Origin: Phycisphaerales bacterium
GTDB lineage: Bacteria > Planctomycetota > Phycisphaerae > Phycisphaerales > UBA1924
Assembly (NCBI GenBank): GCA_035627955.1
Contig: DASPKU010000007.1
Location: 62,001 to 126,000, forward strand
Length of the DNA: 64,000 nt
Direction: 5' to 3'
Shown here: piece by piece, positions 34,845 through 44,241 of the stretch
Layout of the letters: each line of letters begins with the position of its first letter
Numbering within the stretch: the first letter of the stretch is position 1
The notes under the pieces: model-generated
Databases searched by the model: none
What the model saw: only the letters and a program-made list of their open reading frames with translations
Told to the model about the DNA's origin: nothing
Position numbers and translations under genes: made by a program

Positions 34845-35351
34845 ATGGACGTGCAGATCAGACGGCTGACCGCCGCCGACACCGGCGCGTACGCCGCGCT
34901 GCGGCGCGAGGGGCTGGCCGACACGCCGCACGCGTTCACCGCGAGCGACGGCGACGACCCCGGGCAGGACGAGGCGGGCGTGGCGAGGTCGCTCGCGGGA
35001 CCGGGCTACGCGATCTTCGGGGCGTTTGCTGCTGATGGAAGGCTCGTCGGGGCCGCCGGGATCAACCGCGAAACCCGCCTCAAGCGGGCCCACCGCGCCT
35101 GGGTGTGGGGCGTGTACGTGACCCCCGCCTTCCGCGGGCGCGGGCTCGCGCGCGGGCTGGTGGGCGCGTGCGTCGACGCGGCCAAAGGATGGGACGGCGT
35201 GCACCGGGTGCAGTTGTCGGTGAGCGCTACATCCGACACGGCGCGGCGCGTGTACGAGTCGCTGGGCTTTGTGGCGTGGGGCACGGAGATCGACGCCCTG
35301 CGGACGGGCGGGAAGTCGTACGACGAGGTCTACATGAGCCTGGCGATCTGA
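34845..35351 (+). CDS. GNAT-family N-acetyltransferase
   Basis: A 168-residue acetyltransferase starting at the ATG behind gaggagagag. The GNAT core is DGRLVGAAGINRET, WGVYVTPAFRGRGLARGLVGACVDAA (acetyl-CoA loop RGRGLA near 90) and VYESLGFVAWGTEIDALR. The length is that of a single-domain GNAT. The substrate is unknown. It converges on the O-methyltransferase, with 22 bases between the stops. Confidence 0.9.
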   Translation: MDVQIRRLTAADTGAYAALRREGLADTPHAFTASDGDDPGQDEAGVARSLAGPGYAIFGAFAADGRLVGAAGINRETRLKRAHRAWVWGVYVTPAFRGRGLARGLVGACVDAAKGWDGVHRVQLSVSATSDTARRVYESLGFVAWGTEIDALRTGGKSYDEVYMSLAI

Positions 35352-35373
35352 GCCGGGTTCTCTTGATGCTGGT

Positions 35374-36396
35374 TCACTTGACGCCGACGACCATGCCGTC
35401 GGGGCCGCAGAGGTGCTCGACGCGGGTGGAGGTGAAGCCGACCTCGCGCATCCAGCCCTGGCAGTCGGCGCCGGTGTAGTCGAAGCCGCCGTGGGTCTCG
35501 ATGAGCATGTTGAGGCTCATGAGCAGGCCGAAGGCGTTGGTGCGGCGCTCGTCGTCGATGAACGACTCGTAGACGATGAGCGACCCGCCGCGGGGCAGGG
35601 CGTCGTAGCACTTGCGGAGCAGCTGCATCTTCTCCGCGAGGTCCCAGTCATGGAGGATGTGGCCCATGATGTAGACGTCGGCCCTGGGCAGCTCGTCCTT
35701 GAAGAAGTCGCCGGGGTGGAACTTCAGGCGCGAAGAGAGGGCGTGCTGCTGCACGTACTCATTGAAGATGGGGCCGACCTCGGGCAGGTCGAAGTTGCCG
35801 CCGGTGAGGTGCGGGTGGGCGAGGGCGACCTGCACGGGCACCGCGCCCTGCGCGGCCCCGACATCGATGAACGTCTTGTAGTCCTTCCACGGGAACTTCT
35901 GGGCGATGGCAGTGGCCGCGCCGAAGGAGAGGCCGGTCATGCCCTGCAGGAACTGGCGGAGGCGGGCGGGGTCGGCATAGAGCGTGGCGAAGAAGCTGCC
36001 GCCGTCGCGGACCTCGTTCTGCGGCGTGCCGGAGCGCAGGCCGTCGGTGAGGCGACCCCAGAAGCCGTAGAGGCGGGCGTTGCACATCTCGAGCATACCG
36101 CCGGCGTAGGTGGGCTTGTTCTTGTCGAGGTAGAGGTCGGTCGCGGGCGTGTTGCTGTACTTGCCGAAGAGGCCGCCCTCGCGGTGGAGCATGCCCAGGG
36201 CGACGAGGGCGTCGAGGAAGTCGCGGCTGGAGCGCGGGTGGAGGTTGAGCTTCTTCTCGAGCGTCTTGAGGTCGGCAGGGGCCTTTGCGAGCTCGGTGAA
36301 GAGGCCGATCTCGATGGCCGTGAGCAGGGTCTTGCTGCCCCAGAAGGCCATGCCCAGCTGCATGATGGCGTCGGGGGTGACGGGCGGGGTGCTCAT
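35374..36396 (-). CDS. Class I SAM-dependent O-methyltransferase
   Basis: A 340-residue methyltransferase of the plant-type O-methyltransferase (acetylserotonin/caffeate) fold. A winged-helix dimerisation domain (1-105) precedes the SAM-binding domain: [46 protein letters not shown] (catalytic His in HILHDWD), and [16 protein letters not shown]. Start at the ATG at 36396 behind GGAGGAG. The substrate is probably a small aromatic or polyketide-like molecule. No biosynthetic gene cluster lies around it. Confidence 0.9.
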   Translation of the reverse strand: MSTPPVTPDAIMQLGMAFWGSKTLLTAIEIGLFTELAKAPADLKTLEKKLNLHPRSSRDFLDALVALGMLHREGGLFGKYSNTPATDLYLDKNKPTYAGGMLEMCNARLYGFWGRLTDGLRSGTPQNEVRDGGSFFATLYADPARLRQFLQGMTGLSFGAATAIAQKFPWKDYKTFIDVGAAQGAVPVQVALAHPHLTGGNFDLPEVGPIFNEYVQQHALSSRLKFHPGDFFKDELPRADVYIMGHILHDWDLAEKMQLLRKCYDALPRGGSLIVYESFIDDERRTNAFGLLMSLNMLIETHGGFDYTGADCQGWMREVGFTSTRVEHLCGPDGMVVGVK

Positions 36397-36554
36397 TGGG
36401 GTGCTCCTCCGGGTAGGAGGAGATTCTAGTTCTCAGGCCCGAGAATTGCGGATTTTCCGGTGCAAGGAGCGGCGGCTGGAACGCAAGTCATTGCGGTCGC
36501 GGGTGCTCTTGGTAGGCTGGCGTGGCCGCGGGAACGCGGCGGAGGAGAGTGGTC

Positions 36555-37157
36555 ATGAGGATGCTGATCGCGGCGGGTGTGTGCGCGCTAGTTGCCGGCG
36601 CTGCGCAGGGCGTCATCGTGGAGGGGACGGAGCTGGCGCCGTACACGGCGGTGAGCAACCAGCTGGCGAGCAGCCACGGCGTGCTGTTCAGCTCGCTGAA
36701 CTATCCGGCGGTGACCTTCACCGAGGTGTACCCGACGATCTGGGGCGTGCAGGGGTGCGAGCCGTGGGCGCTGCCGAGCAACGGCGGGTGGTACAGCTCG
36801 CCGATCTTTGTGTCGTTCGTTGACCCCAGCGATGGCGTGACACCGGCGGTCGTGGGTACGTTCAGCGCCAACTGGGGCGACGGTGGCGGGGACTTCGACG
36901 CCGTGGACCTGCGGGCGTACGACCTCTCCAACAACCTGATCCTGACGCAGACGTTCACGGGCATTGGGCTGACGCAGATCTCGATCACGGCGGCGGGAAT
37001 CAATCGCGTGGAGTTCTGGGCGAACACGGTGGTGGGCGACGTGACGTCCGACACCGGGTTTGACTGGATCTCGTATCCGACGCCACAAGTGCCGGGGCCG
37101 GGGGTGGTGGCGGTGATGGCGGGCGGGTTGATGGCCGGCGCGCGGCGGAGGCGGTGA
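36555..37157 (+). CDS. PEP-CTERM-like exported protein
   Basis: A 200-residue protein with a signal peptide (1-22, VCALVAGAAQG), a beta-rich mature part (DGGGDFDAVDLRAYDLSNNLILTQTFTG) and a C-terminal sorting signal, VPGPG, a hydrophobic stretch VVAVMAGGLMAGA, and RRRR. Start at the ATG at 36555, behind ggaggagag. Its architecture matches the protein at 21759. It is followed by the hairpin repeat at 37181, which may terminate it, and converges on the large exported protein. Confidence 0.82.
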   Translation: MRMLIAAGVCALVAGAAQGVIVEGTELAPYTAVSNQLASSHGVLFSSLNYPAVTFTEVYPTIWGVQGCEPWALPSNGGWYSSPIFVSFVDPSDGVTPAVVGTFSANWGDGGGDFDAVDLRAYDLSNNLILTQTFTGIGLTQISITAAGINRVEFWANTVVGDVTSDTGFDWISYPTPQVPGPGVVAVMAGGLMAGARRRR

Positions 37158-37180
37158 TCGCTTCGGTGTGGTGGGCGCAG

Positions 37181-37209
37181 GCACGATCATGAGGACATGA
37201 TCGTGGCAC
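37181..37209. repeat. GTGCCAC hairpin, copy 4
   Basis: gcacgatcatg-agga-catgatcgtggcac: near-perfect arms and a 4-base loop. It lies exactly between the stops of two convergent genes (37157 and 37213), the place expected of a bidirectional terminator. Confidence 0.75.
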
Positions 37210-37212
37210 GGG

Positions 37213-39993
37213 TCAGCAGGGGTGGCCGCCCAGGACGCGGAAGAAGGCCTCGATGTCCTGGTCGGTTCCGGTGTCGCCGTCGTTGTTGAAGTCTGCGGTG
37301 CCGCAGCTGGGACAGCAGTGGCCGCCGATGCAGGCGAAGAAGGCCTCGATGTCCTGGTCGGTGCCGGTGTCGCCGTCGTTGTTGAAGTCAGCGGTGCCGC
37401 ACGTGCGCGGCGGGTGGATGAAGAACAGCTCGTTGCCGTAGGTTGGGTGGGAAAAGCGAGCGAAGACGCGCGTGCCAACCTTGTAGTAGGTAGCGCTGTA
37501 GAGGCTGACGTAGGGGTGGATGTCGTAAAGGGGTGCGGGCGGATTGAGAGTGTCGTAGTAGAAAGGAATATGACGCGGGACGAGGCTCGCGGAAGGAACG
37601 GCTGCGCTGAAGAACAGACCGTCAGGGGATGCGATTCCGGAGATGCTGGAGTTCGCAACTCCTGGGTTCAGGTCAACAACGAGCCTGGTGCCTTGAGGAG
37701 TGCCGTCACTACGCCACAACTCGCGCCCATTGGTAGAGTCAGAGGCCTGGAAGTAGAGCACACCGTCCTTCACCATCTGTCGGTAGGGGTTGAGCGTCAG
37801 GTCGAGGTTTGGCCCGGGCAGATGGAATGTGCCGGCCAAAGTGCCGTCGGTAGACCACAACTCGAACGTATTCGCGGCGATGTAGCGGCGGAACAGGGCA
37901 CGGGGTCCGACCGAGATGAGTGATTCTCGGGCCGGGCCACCCGCTGGGCTAGTGATGTTGACCACCATGGAGGTGCCCGGCTGCGTGAGATCCGAGCGCC
38001 ACAGTTCGGTACCGTTCCAGAAAAGCAGCCCAGAGTCGAACGCAGTGAGCCCTGTCGGATTAGCAGCGACAGGAAGCTGCACCAGCATGTTGTTGGCAGT
38101 GGGCGTGAGCGAGAAGAGCCCACGCCCGGTGGCGTTGCGGGCGTTGTTCACGAGGTGACCAGAAAGTGGGACTACTTCCGTAGGTGCGCCCGAGTTGGTC
38201 CCGGCCCAAGAATCCGAAACGAGGCTCGCACCGGTGGGCGAGAGCACGTACACCTCGCGCCCAGTTGCAGCTGTGGACGCGGTGGCGTACACGACCTCCC
38301 CGCTGGCGTACAACGCCGCAGGTGTTGAGGCCCCTGCGCCGGGCATGAGGTCTGATACCCGAGAAGCGGCGTTCGTTGCAGTATCGACAACCCACGGCTC
38401 CACTCCCGAGGACAGATCGTCGTACGCGAAGTAGATGTTTGCACCGCCGATGCCCAGGAACGCGAAGCCGGTGAGGTTGGCGGGGGTTACTAGGAAGTGG
38501 CTGGTGACCTCCGGAGCATCGGGGTCGAAGGTGAAGATCTCCAGACCACGGTGGGTTGTCGCGGTGACCGCTACCCGCCCATCGCAGACTCCACGGACTG
38601 TTGGAAATGCATGATCAGTGGACCAGCGCGGGTCAAAGACAATGGAGGTCCCCTGAACGGTTCCATCGGTGCGCATCAGGGCCCGCCCGTGCAAAGGGTC
38701 GTCGGCGGTGAAGTACGCGCGGTCGCCCACCACGACGGGGCGCGATGGATCAGAGGCGGACCGAGGGTGCACGTTCGCGCCGCTCACGAGCGGCACAGTG
38801 CCCGCAGAGGTGCCATCGCTCAGCCACAGGTCGTACTCGTCGCGAATCCCATTGTGATCCCATGTGTCGATCGCCAACAGGGCCTTTCCGTTGATGGCGG
38901 CGGACCACCCGTACCACGCGACGTCGTTGGGCTTCATGAGTGTCGCGAGCAGGCGGCTAGACTCGGGCGTGCCGTCAGTCGCGTTGAGCGTGCGGCCCGT
39001 GGTGTCGCGGGCGTACACAGCATCCCCGGCGACACCGACTGGGAAGCACAGCGCAAGGGGTGGGCCCCCGAGATTCAGCAGACCGCCACCCGGGGAATAG
39101 CGGTACATGCGGGACTGGTTGATATTGAAGTAGATGCTGCCGCCATGGGCGAAGATGGAGGCGGGGAGACTGGAGCCAGTCCCATCGTTAACGTCCGCAG
39201 CAAGCAGTGTTCCGAGGGTGGTGCCGTCGGTGCGCCAGAGCTCGGCCCCGTGCTCAGAGTCAAAGAGACGGAGATAGAGCTGCCCGTCCAGCCACGCGCT
39301 GGAGGTTGGGTCGGTCATTGTCGTGTGCGACGTGAAAAGGACGGGGGGGGTTATCCCGTCGCAGCGGACCAGCCCAGTCTCGGGATTGCGTGTCTGCATG
39401 ATCGCGAACTGCTCATTTGCGTTGATAAAGGTGAACTCACCGTGAGCCAGCAGTTGCACGCTCGACGTCACTGGATCAGCGCTGTAGAGCCCCAAGCCCG
39501 CTGAGCTCTCGGCGACGAACAACAGCCGTCCACTCACGACGGCGTATGGCTCAGGGTCTGACGAAGCTGCACCGGGATTCAGGTCGGACACCAGCGTAGC
39601 CCCAGTGAGAGCCGCGTTGGTCATCCAGAGCTCTCGCCCGAGTGACGTCTGTGCGGTGAAGAACACCCGGTCAGCGACCGTCGTGAAGTGCATAGGGGAA
39701 GAACTCTCGGGACCAGGGGTGATGTCTGCGATTTTCCACGAATGAGCACTTGTGGTTTCGTACGCCCAGGGCTCGAAGTCAGTCTGGGGAACAGGTGCGG
39801 CATTGAAGTGGATAGTGGAGTCGGAGCCGCTGAACACGATGGTGGTGTCCCGGGCGGCCAAGTCCAGCCCTGCCGAGCCTCCAAACGTGCCAGAGGCGAC
39901 GTTGAAATCGTGTACAAGCCTCGGCTGTGCGGCCGCGGCATTGGTAAACAGGAGGAGTGCGGCGAGTGGCATGCGGAGCATCTCTGGGATCAT
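37213..39993 (-). CDS. Exported ELWxTDGT-repeat protein with paired GTDQDIE tail
   Basis: This protein of about 926 residues starts at the ATG at 39993. A signal peptide covers roughly 1-22 (LLLFTNAAAAQP). It then has at least seven ELWxxDGTxxGT repeats (ELWRTDGTTLGT, LWLSDGTSAGT, ELWSTDGTLAGT, ELWRSDGTPQGT), the repeat of the hyalin/ELWxxDGT surface proteins. The C-terminus has the paired tail: DFNNDGDTGTDQDIEAFF with CIGGHCCP, then a second copy, ending LGGHPC. The frame is open further upstream to 40692, but that part is antisense to another gene and has no signal peptide. The likely location is the cell surface. Confidence 0.82.
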   Translation of the reverse strand: MIPEMLRMPLAALLLFTNAAAAQPRLVHDFNVASGTFGGSAGLDLAARDTTIVFSGSDSTIHFNAAPVPQTDFEPWAYETTSAHSWKIADITPGPESSSPMHFTTVADRVFFTAQTSLGRELWMTNAALTGATLVSDLNPGAASSDPEPYAVVSGRLLFVAESSAGLGLYSADPVTSSVQLLAHGEFTFINANEQFAIMQTRNPETGLVRCDGITPPVLFTSHTTMTDPTSSAWLDGQLYLRLFDSEHGAELWRTDGTTLGTLLAADVNDGTGSSLPASIFAHGGSIYFNINQSRMYRYSPGGGLLNLGGPPLALCFPVGVAGDAVYARDTTGRTLNATDGTPESSRLLATLMKPNDVAWYGWSAAINGKALLAIDTWDHNGIRDEYDLWLSDGTSAGTVPLVSGANVHPRSASDPSRPVVVGDRAYFTADDPLHGRALMRTDGTVQGTSIVFDPRWSTDHAFPTVRGVCDGRVAVTATTHRGLEIFTFDPDAPEVTSHFLVTPANLTGFAFLGIGGANIYFAYDDLSSGVEPWVVDTATNAASRVSDLMPGAGASTPAALYASGEVVYATASTAATGREVYVLSPTGASLVSDSWAGTNSGAPTEVVPLSGHLVNNARNATGRGLFSLTPTANNMLVQLPVAANPTGLTAFDSGLLFWNGTELWRSDLTQPGTSMVVNITSPAGGPARESLISVGPRALFRRYIAANTFELWSTDGTLAGTFHLPGPNLDLTLNPYRQMVKDGVLYFQASDSTNGRELWRSDGTPQGTRLVVDLNPGVANSSISGIASPDGLFFSAAVPSASLVPRHIPFYYDTLNPPAPLYDIHPYVSLYSATYYKVGTRVFARFSHPTYGNELFFIHPPRTCGTADFNNDGDTGTDQDIEAFFACIGGHCCPSCGTADFNNDGDTGTDQDIEAFFRVLGGHPC

Positions 39994-40089
39994 ACAGAGT
40001 GGGTGTGGTGGAAGAGGTGCAAAAGCTGGCTTTCTACAGCTGTTATTAGTCCCAGTGCGCGGGGGCTGGGTTCTCGCTAGGGTGCGGGC

Positions 40090-40866
40090 ATGGCGTTGTT
40101 GCTGAGCTTTGTTGCGGCGGTGTTCTCCATGTGGGTTCGGGCGCCGGCGGGGGTGGCGCCGCCGCTGGGGGCCGCGGCGCAGGTGGCGGGTGCCGTCCAT
40201 CGGGCCGGCACGCCGCGGCACGTGGAGGCGGCGCGGGGGCTGCTGGCGGCGATGACGCCGGAGAAGATGGAGTACCGGCACCGGCCGAGCGTGGTGGTTT
40301 TTGAGGTTGGGAGGGAGGAGTGCCGGACGGACTGCTCGGGGTTCATCACGGCGGTGCTGCGGCACAGCTATGGGCTGAGCGATGAGGACGTGCGGCGGTG
40401 GCTGAAGAGCAAGCGGCCGGTGGCGCGGACGTATGCGCGGGCGACCAGGGAGGGGCAAGGGTTTTCGCGCGTGGAGAAGGTGGAGGAGTGGCGGGCCGGC
40501 GATGTGCTCGCGGTGGAGTACCCGCGGGAGGCGGAGGACACGGGGCACACGATGATCGTGGATGCGCGCCCGCTGCGGCGCGATGCGACGGCGCCGCTGC
40601 TGGACGGGACGGTGCAGTACGAGGTGACGGTGATCGATGTGACAGGCTCGCCGCACTCGCGGGACACGCGGCGAGTCGGTGGGATGACCCACGCGGGGTT
40701 AGGAAAAGGCGTGATCCGGGTGTACGCGGATGCGGAGGGGCGCGCGGCGGGGTACACGTGGGGGCTGGGCGCGAGGTCGGAGCTGAGGCGGCAGGGGGAG
40801 CGGGAGATGGTGGCGGGGAGGTGGGTGGGGATGCGTGGGCAGGGGAATGGTGCGCGGTCCCGCTAG
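40090..40866 (+). CDS. NlpC/P60-like cysteine peptidase-fold protein
   Basis: This 258-residue protein has an N-terminal hydrophobic segment (1-20) that could be a signal peptide or anchor. The papain-like fold is suggested by ECRTDCSGFITAVLRHSYG (catalytic Cys in DCSGF, about residue 82), EEWRAGDVLAVEYP and TGHTMIVDARP (His at about residue 155). The family usually cuts peptidoglycan cross-links or acts on other amides. The C-terminal 50 residues are basic. A repeat cluster (40876-40999) follows its stop. Confidence 0.72.
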   Translation: MALLLSFVAAVFSMWVRAPAGVAPPLGAAAQVAGAVHRAGTPRHVEAARGLLAAMTPEKMEYRHRPSVVVFEVGREECRTDCSGFITAVLRHSYGLSDEDVRRWLKSKRPVARTYARATREGQGFSRVEKVEEWRAGDVLAVEYPREAEDTGHTMIVDARPLRRDATAPLLDGTVQYEVTVIDVTGSPHSRDTRRVGGMTHAGLGKGVIRVYADAEGRAAGYTWGLGARSELRRQGEREMVAGRWVGMRGQGNGARSR

Positions 40867-40875
40867 TGATTGCTG

Positions 40876-40916
40876 AACCCGGGACTTCGGCCCAAGGCGG
40901 CCTCAGTCCCGGCGTC
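40876..40916. repeat. Half copy of the GACGCCGGGACTGAG palindrome
   Basis: A single arm, aacccgggacttcggcccaa ending agtcccggcgtc, of 41 bases. The full palindrome of two such arms is in the dus gene (50414-50512) and after mgtE (57058-57149). Confidence 0.75.
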
Positions 40917-40926
40917 TAAGAAAAGA

Positions 40927-40999
40927 GCACCGAGATGAAGACATCTCGGTGGCACGATGTGAGTTTGAAAGCACCGAGATGAAGACATCTCGGTGGCAC
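40927..40999. repeat. Two tandem GTGCCAC hairpins (GAGATG subtype), copies 5 and 6
   Basis: gcaccgagatg-aag-acatctcggtggcac occurs twice, at 40927-40955 and 40971-40999, separated by 15 bases. The remaining stretch 41000-41168, between these and the deoxyhypusine synthase gene, holds no gene I can support. The whole gap between genes here is 302 bases. Confidence 0.8.
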
Positions 41000-41168
41000 G
41001 ATTTGGTGAACAACCCTGGGTGGGGGTCGTATACTTTGCTCGCACGTTCCCCGTGAGCGCCACCCCCGCTCCGGCCCGTGCGTCCACACTTCACTCGCCA
41101 GCCAGGGGGGATGGCTGACCTTGACCGGCGTTCTCGCCGCGAGGCGGACGCCACCCCGGAGGCCCGTG

Positions 41169-42311
41169 ATGACCAAGTGGACGAAGAAGGACCTGCTCAG
41201 CAACCCGGTGAAGCACATCGATGTGACGGCGTTCGACGCCCGCCCGGTGATCAACAGCTACCGCAAGATGGCGTACAGCAGCCGCACGCTGGCGAACGCC
41301 GCGGACATCTACTCGATGATGCTGGCGGACAAGGAGTGCGCGGTGATCCTGACCCTCGCGGGCTCGCTGATCTCGGCGGGGCTCAAGAAGGCGATCATCA
41401 CGCTGCTGGAGAACAACATGGTGGACGCGATCGTGTCCACCGGCGCGAACATCGTGGACCAGGACTTTTTCGAGGGCCTGGGGTTCAAGCACTACATCGC
41501 GCCCGGCAGCCCCGAGGCTCCGCCCGTCGACGACATGACGCTGCGGAACCTGATGATCGACCGCATCTACGACACCTACATCGATGAGGACAACCTGCGC
41601 GACTGCGACGCGCGGACGAAGGAGATCTTCGACGCGTTCCAGCCGGGCGCGTACTCCAGCCGCGAGTTCATCGAGGCGATGGGCGCGTACCTGGCGAACA
41701 ACCCCAAGTTCGCGAAGAACGAGAGCCTGGTGAAGACCGCGTATCTCAAGCGCGTGCCGATCTTCGTGCCCGCGTTCAGCGACTGCTCGGCCGGCTTCGG
41801 CATCGTGCTGCAGCAGACCGAGGCGATCGAGGAGGGGCGCGGCCAGGTGGCGTTCGACAGCGGCAAGGACTTCCGCGAGCTGACGGACATCAAGCTGGCC
41901 TGCCGTGACACCGGCCTGCTGATGCTCGGCGGCGGCGTGCCCAAGAACTTCGCGCAGGACATCGTGGTGGCGGCGGAGCTGCTGAACGAGCGCAAGGGCG
42001 GCAAGGCCCGCGGCGACATCGGCATGCACAAGTACGCCATCCAGATGACGGTGGCCGACTCGCGCGACGGGGCGCTCTCGGGCTCCACGCTGCGCGAGGC
42101 GTGCAGCTGGGGCAAGGTGGACGTGGTGCACGAGCAGATGGTGTTCGGCGAGCTGACGGCGCTGTTCCCGCTGCTGGCCAGCGACGCCGTGCACCGCAAG
42201 GCGTGGAAGGCCCGCAAGGGGTTCAAGTTCGCCGACCTGTTCGAGAAGGACGGCGGGATCCCGCAGTTCAAGGCCGGGAACGGGAAGCGGGCGAAGGCCG
42301 CGGCGCGGTAA
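41169..42311 (+). CDS. Deoxyhypusine synthase homologue
   Basis: This 380-residue protein belongs to the deoxyhypusine/homospermidine synthase family. The NAD-binding TLAGSLISAGLKKAI and DAIVSTGANIVDQDF are typical, as is ACSWGKVDVV, where Lys316 corresponds to the active-site lysine of eukaryotic deoxyhypusine synthase. Start at the ATG at 41169, with ggaggcc 6-8 bases upstream. Eukaryotes use the enzyme on eIF5A, which bacteria lack, so the partner here is unknown; polyamine chemistry such as homospermidine formation is an alternative. A strong terminator follows at 42339. The upstream region is full of palindromic repeats. Confidence 0.93.
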   Translation: MTKWTKKDLLSNPVKHIDVTAFDARPVINSYRKMAYSSRTLANAADIYSMMLADKECAVILTLAGSLISAGLKKAIITLLENNMVDAIVSTGANIVDQDFFEGLGFKHYIAPGSPEAPPVDDMTLRNLMIDRIYDTYIDEDNLRDCDARTKEIFDAFQPGAYSSREFIEAMGAYLANNPKFAKNESLVKTAYLKRVPIFVPAFSDCSAGFGIVLQQTEAIEEGRGQVAFDSGKDFRELTDIKLACRDTGLLMLGGGVPKNFAQDIVVAAELLNERKGGKARGDIGMHKYAIQMTVADSRDGALSGSTLREACSWGKVDVVHEQMVFGELTALFPLLASDAVHRKAWKARKGFKFADLFEKDGGIPQFKAGNGKRAKAAAR

Positions 42312-42338
42312 GCGGCCACGACAAAACGGGTAAGTTCA

Positions 42339-42363
42339 GGGGCCGCCGCGGGGCGGCCCCTTT
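42339..42363 (+). terminator. Terminator of the deoxyhypusine synthase gene
   Basis: GGGGCCGCC and GGCGGCCCC form a perfect 9-base stem with a 4-base loop, followed by TTTCTG. A typical intrinsic terminator placed 27 bases after the stop. Confidence 0.85.
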
Positions 42364-42539
42364 CTGTTGATGAGCGGCACCCCGAGCGGATGCCGACCCT
42401 CGGAGGTTCCAACTGATGGAATCCGAGTCGCGCTCGCGTCGAATAAATGGCGCCGTGCCGGGTGGTGATTCCGGGGGCTGGCCGTATGCTGGCGTCCCCC
42501 ACCCGCGCGGTTGGATTTCCCATCATCAGGAGAGTTGCG

Positions 42540-44123
42540 ATGCGTTCAGGCTTTGCGATGGCGGCTGTGGCGGTCCTGGCGGGCGCGGCGAGCGCGCAGT
42601 TGACCCAGCAGTGGGCGACGCGGTACACGTCGGCGGGGAACATCGCGGACGAGACCCGCGGCGTAGCAGTTGACGGGGCGGGCAACGTGATCCTGGTGGG
42701 CAACGGGCGCGGGCCGACGAGCACGAACACCGACTCGGTGATCGTCAAGTTCGGGCCCGACGGGTCGCAGCAGTGGGTGCGGGCGATCGGCGGCGCGGCC
42801 AACGGTACCGACGCGTCGGTGAGCGTGGCGGTGGACGCCGCGGGGAACATCTTCGTCGGCGGCTATGTGCTGAACAACGGGACGTCGATCTCGTCGCGCG
42901 ACGCGTTCGTGGCCAAGTACTCGTCGGACGGGAATCAGGACTGGATCCGCACGTTCGACTTCTACGGGCGCGAGGAGCAGCCCGGCGTGGTGCGCGTGAC
43001 GCCCGATGGGCAGCACGTGTACCTGGGCGGCTACGTGAAGGTGGGCACGGGCGCCTTCGACTGGGAGTGGTTCGTCATCAAGTGGGACGGCCTGGGCAAC
43101 AACGAGTGGAACCGCGTGTGGGACGGTCCGGCGGGGCCGGGGCAGTCGGACCAGGCCGACGCGGGCGTGATCGACGCCAACGGCAACTTCTACATGACCG
43201 GATCGTCGGCGAACACGTCGACGAGCTTCGACACCGATGCGGCCGTGGTGGGCTGGCAGCCCGACGGCACGCAGTTCTACACGGCCCGCTGGAACGGGGA
43301 GTTGAACGCTGGGGACCGCGGCAACGCGATCGCGGTGGACGCCACCGGCGTGTACATCGCGGTGACGGCCAACAACACGGCCAGCCCTGCGAACACGGAC
43401 TTCGCGCTGGTGAAGTTCGACAGCACGGGCGCGGTGGTGTGGGAGCGCGTGTATGACGCAGCGGGGCTGAACGACGCGGGGCTGGGCGTGACCCTCAGCG
43501 GCGGGAACGTCTACGTCGGCGGCGTCACGCGCACGGCGTCCACTGACGCGGACATGACCGTCCGACGCTACAACACCAGCGGCGACCTTGCGTGGACGGC
43601 GACCTGGAACCGCAGCGCGGTGAACGGGACGGACTCGTTCCGCAACATGGCGTTGCTGGGGGACAGGGTGGTCATGCTGGGCACGAGCAATAACGTGATC
43701 GGCGGAAGCTTCGGCATCCGTGAGGACATCGCCACGGTGGTGGTGGACGCCAACTCGGGCGCGGTGGCCGGGGCGGTGCTGTACGACGGGGCCGCGGCGC
43801 GGGGCGACTTCTCGTGGGATGTGGTGGCGGACGCTGCACGGAACCGCGTGGTCGTGGGCGGCCACTCCAGCGGCGGCACGACGAGCAACTACGACATGCT
43901 GGCGGTGGCGTATACGCCGGCGCCGGTGTGCGGCACGGCGGACTACAACGGCGACGGGGACATCGGCACCGATCAGGACATCGAGGCGTTCTTCGCGTGC
44001 CTCGGCGGCAACTGCTGCCCAACCTGCTTCGCGGGCGGGGCGGACTTCAATGCTGACGGCGATATCGGCACGGACCAGGACATCGAGTCGTTCTTCCGCG
44101 TGCTGGGCGGCGGGCCCTGCTGA
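42540..44123 (+). CDS. Exported SBBP-type propeller protein with paired GTDQDIE tail
   Basis: This 527-residue protein has a signal peptide (1-20, AVLAGAASAQ) and repeats of about 55 residues with the pattern GVAVDGAGNVILVGN...VKFGPDGSQQW, the SBBP beta-propeller repeat, six or seven times. It ends in the paired tail: DYNGDGDIGTDQDIEAFF with CLGGNCCPTC, then DFNADGDIGTDQDIESFF, ending LGGGPC. Start at the ATG at 42540 behind caggagag. The tail is shared with the proteins at 8864 and 37213 although the repeats differ. A strong terminator follows at 44157. Confidence 0.85.
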   Translation: MRSGFAMAAVAVLAGAASAQLTQQWATRYTSAGNIADETRGVAVDGAGNVILVGNGRGPTSTNTDSVIVKFGPDGSQQWVRAIGGAANGTDASVSVAVDAAGNIFVGGYVLNNGTSISSRDAFVAKYSSDGNQDWIRTFDFYGREEQPGVVRVTPDGQHVYLGGYVKVGTGAFDWEWFVIKWDGLGNNEWNRVWDGPAGPGQSDQADAGVIDANGNFYMTGSSANTSTSFDTDAAVVGWQPDGTQFYTARWNGELNAGDRGNAIAVDATGVYIAVTANNTASPANTDFALVKFDSTGAVVWERVYDAAGLNDAGLGVTLSGGNVYVGGVTRTASTDADMTVRRYNTSGDLAWTATWNRSAVNGTDSFRNMALLGDRVVMLGTSNNVIGGSFGIREDIATVVVDANSGAVAGAVLYDGAAARGDFSWDVVADAARNRVVVGGHSSGGTTSNYDMLAVAYTPAPVCGTADYNGDGDIGTDQDIEAFFACLGGNCCPTCFAGGADFNADGDIGTDQDIESFFRVLGGGPC

Positions 44124-44156
44124 GTTTCCGGCGTGAGTGAGATGTGAGTGAGACAG

Positions 44157-44186
44157 GCCCCGGGGCGAGCGCCCCGGGGCTTTTTT
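44157..44186 (+). terminator. Terminator after the SBBP-type gene
   Basis: GCCCCGGGGC-GAGC-GCCCCGGGGC followed by TTTTTT. A perfect 10-base stem, 4-base loop and a six-T tract: an unusually clear intrinsic terminator. Confidence 0.9.
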
Positions 44187-44241
44187 GTTGGTGAATGCAA
44201 TTCCGCGTGCGTTGTGGCCGGATTGGTAATCTTTCGGCGTG

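Noticed and set aside
40003-40692. An N-terminal extension of the ELWxTDGT protein
   Set aside because: A signal peptide begins at 39993. The upstream extension is Arg/His/Pro-rich and antisense to the NlpC/P60-like gene.
40876-40999. A CRISPR-like array
   Set aside because: The units are palindromic hairpins, only two are in tandem, and the 15-base gap is too short for a spacer.
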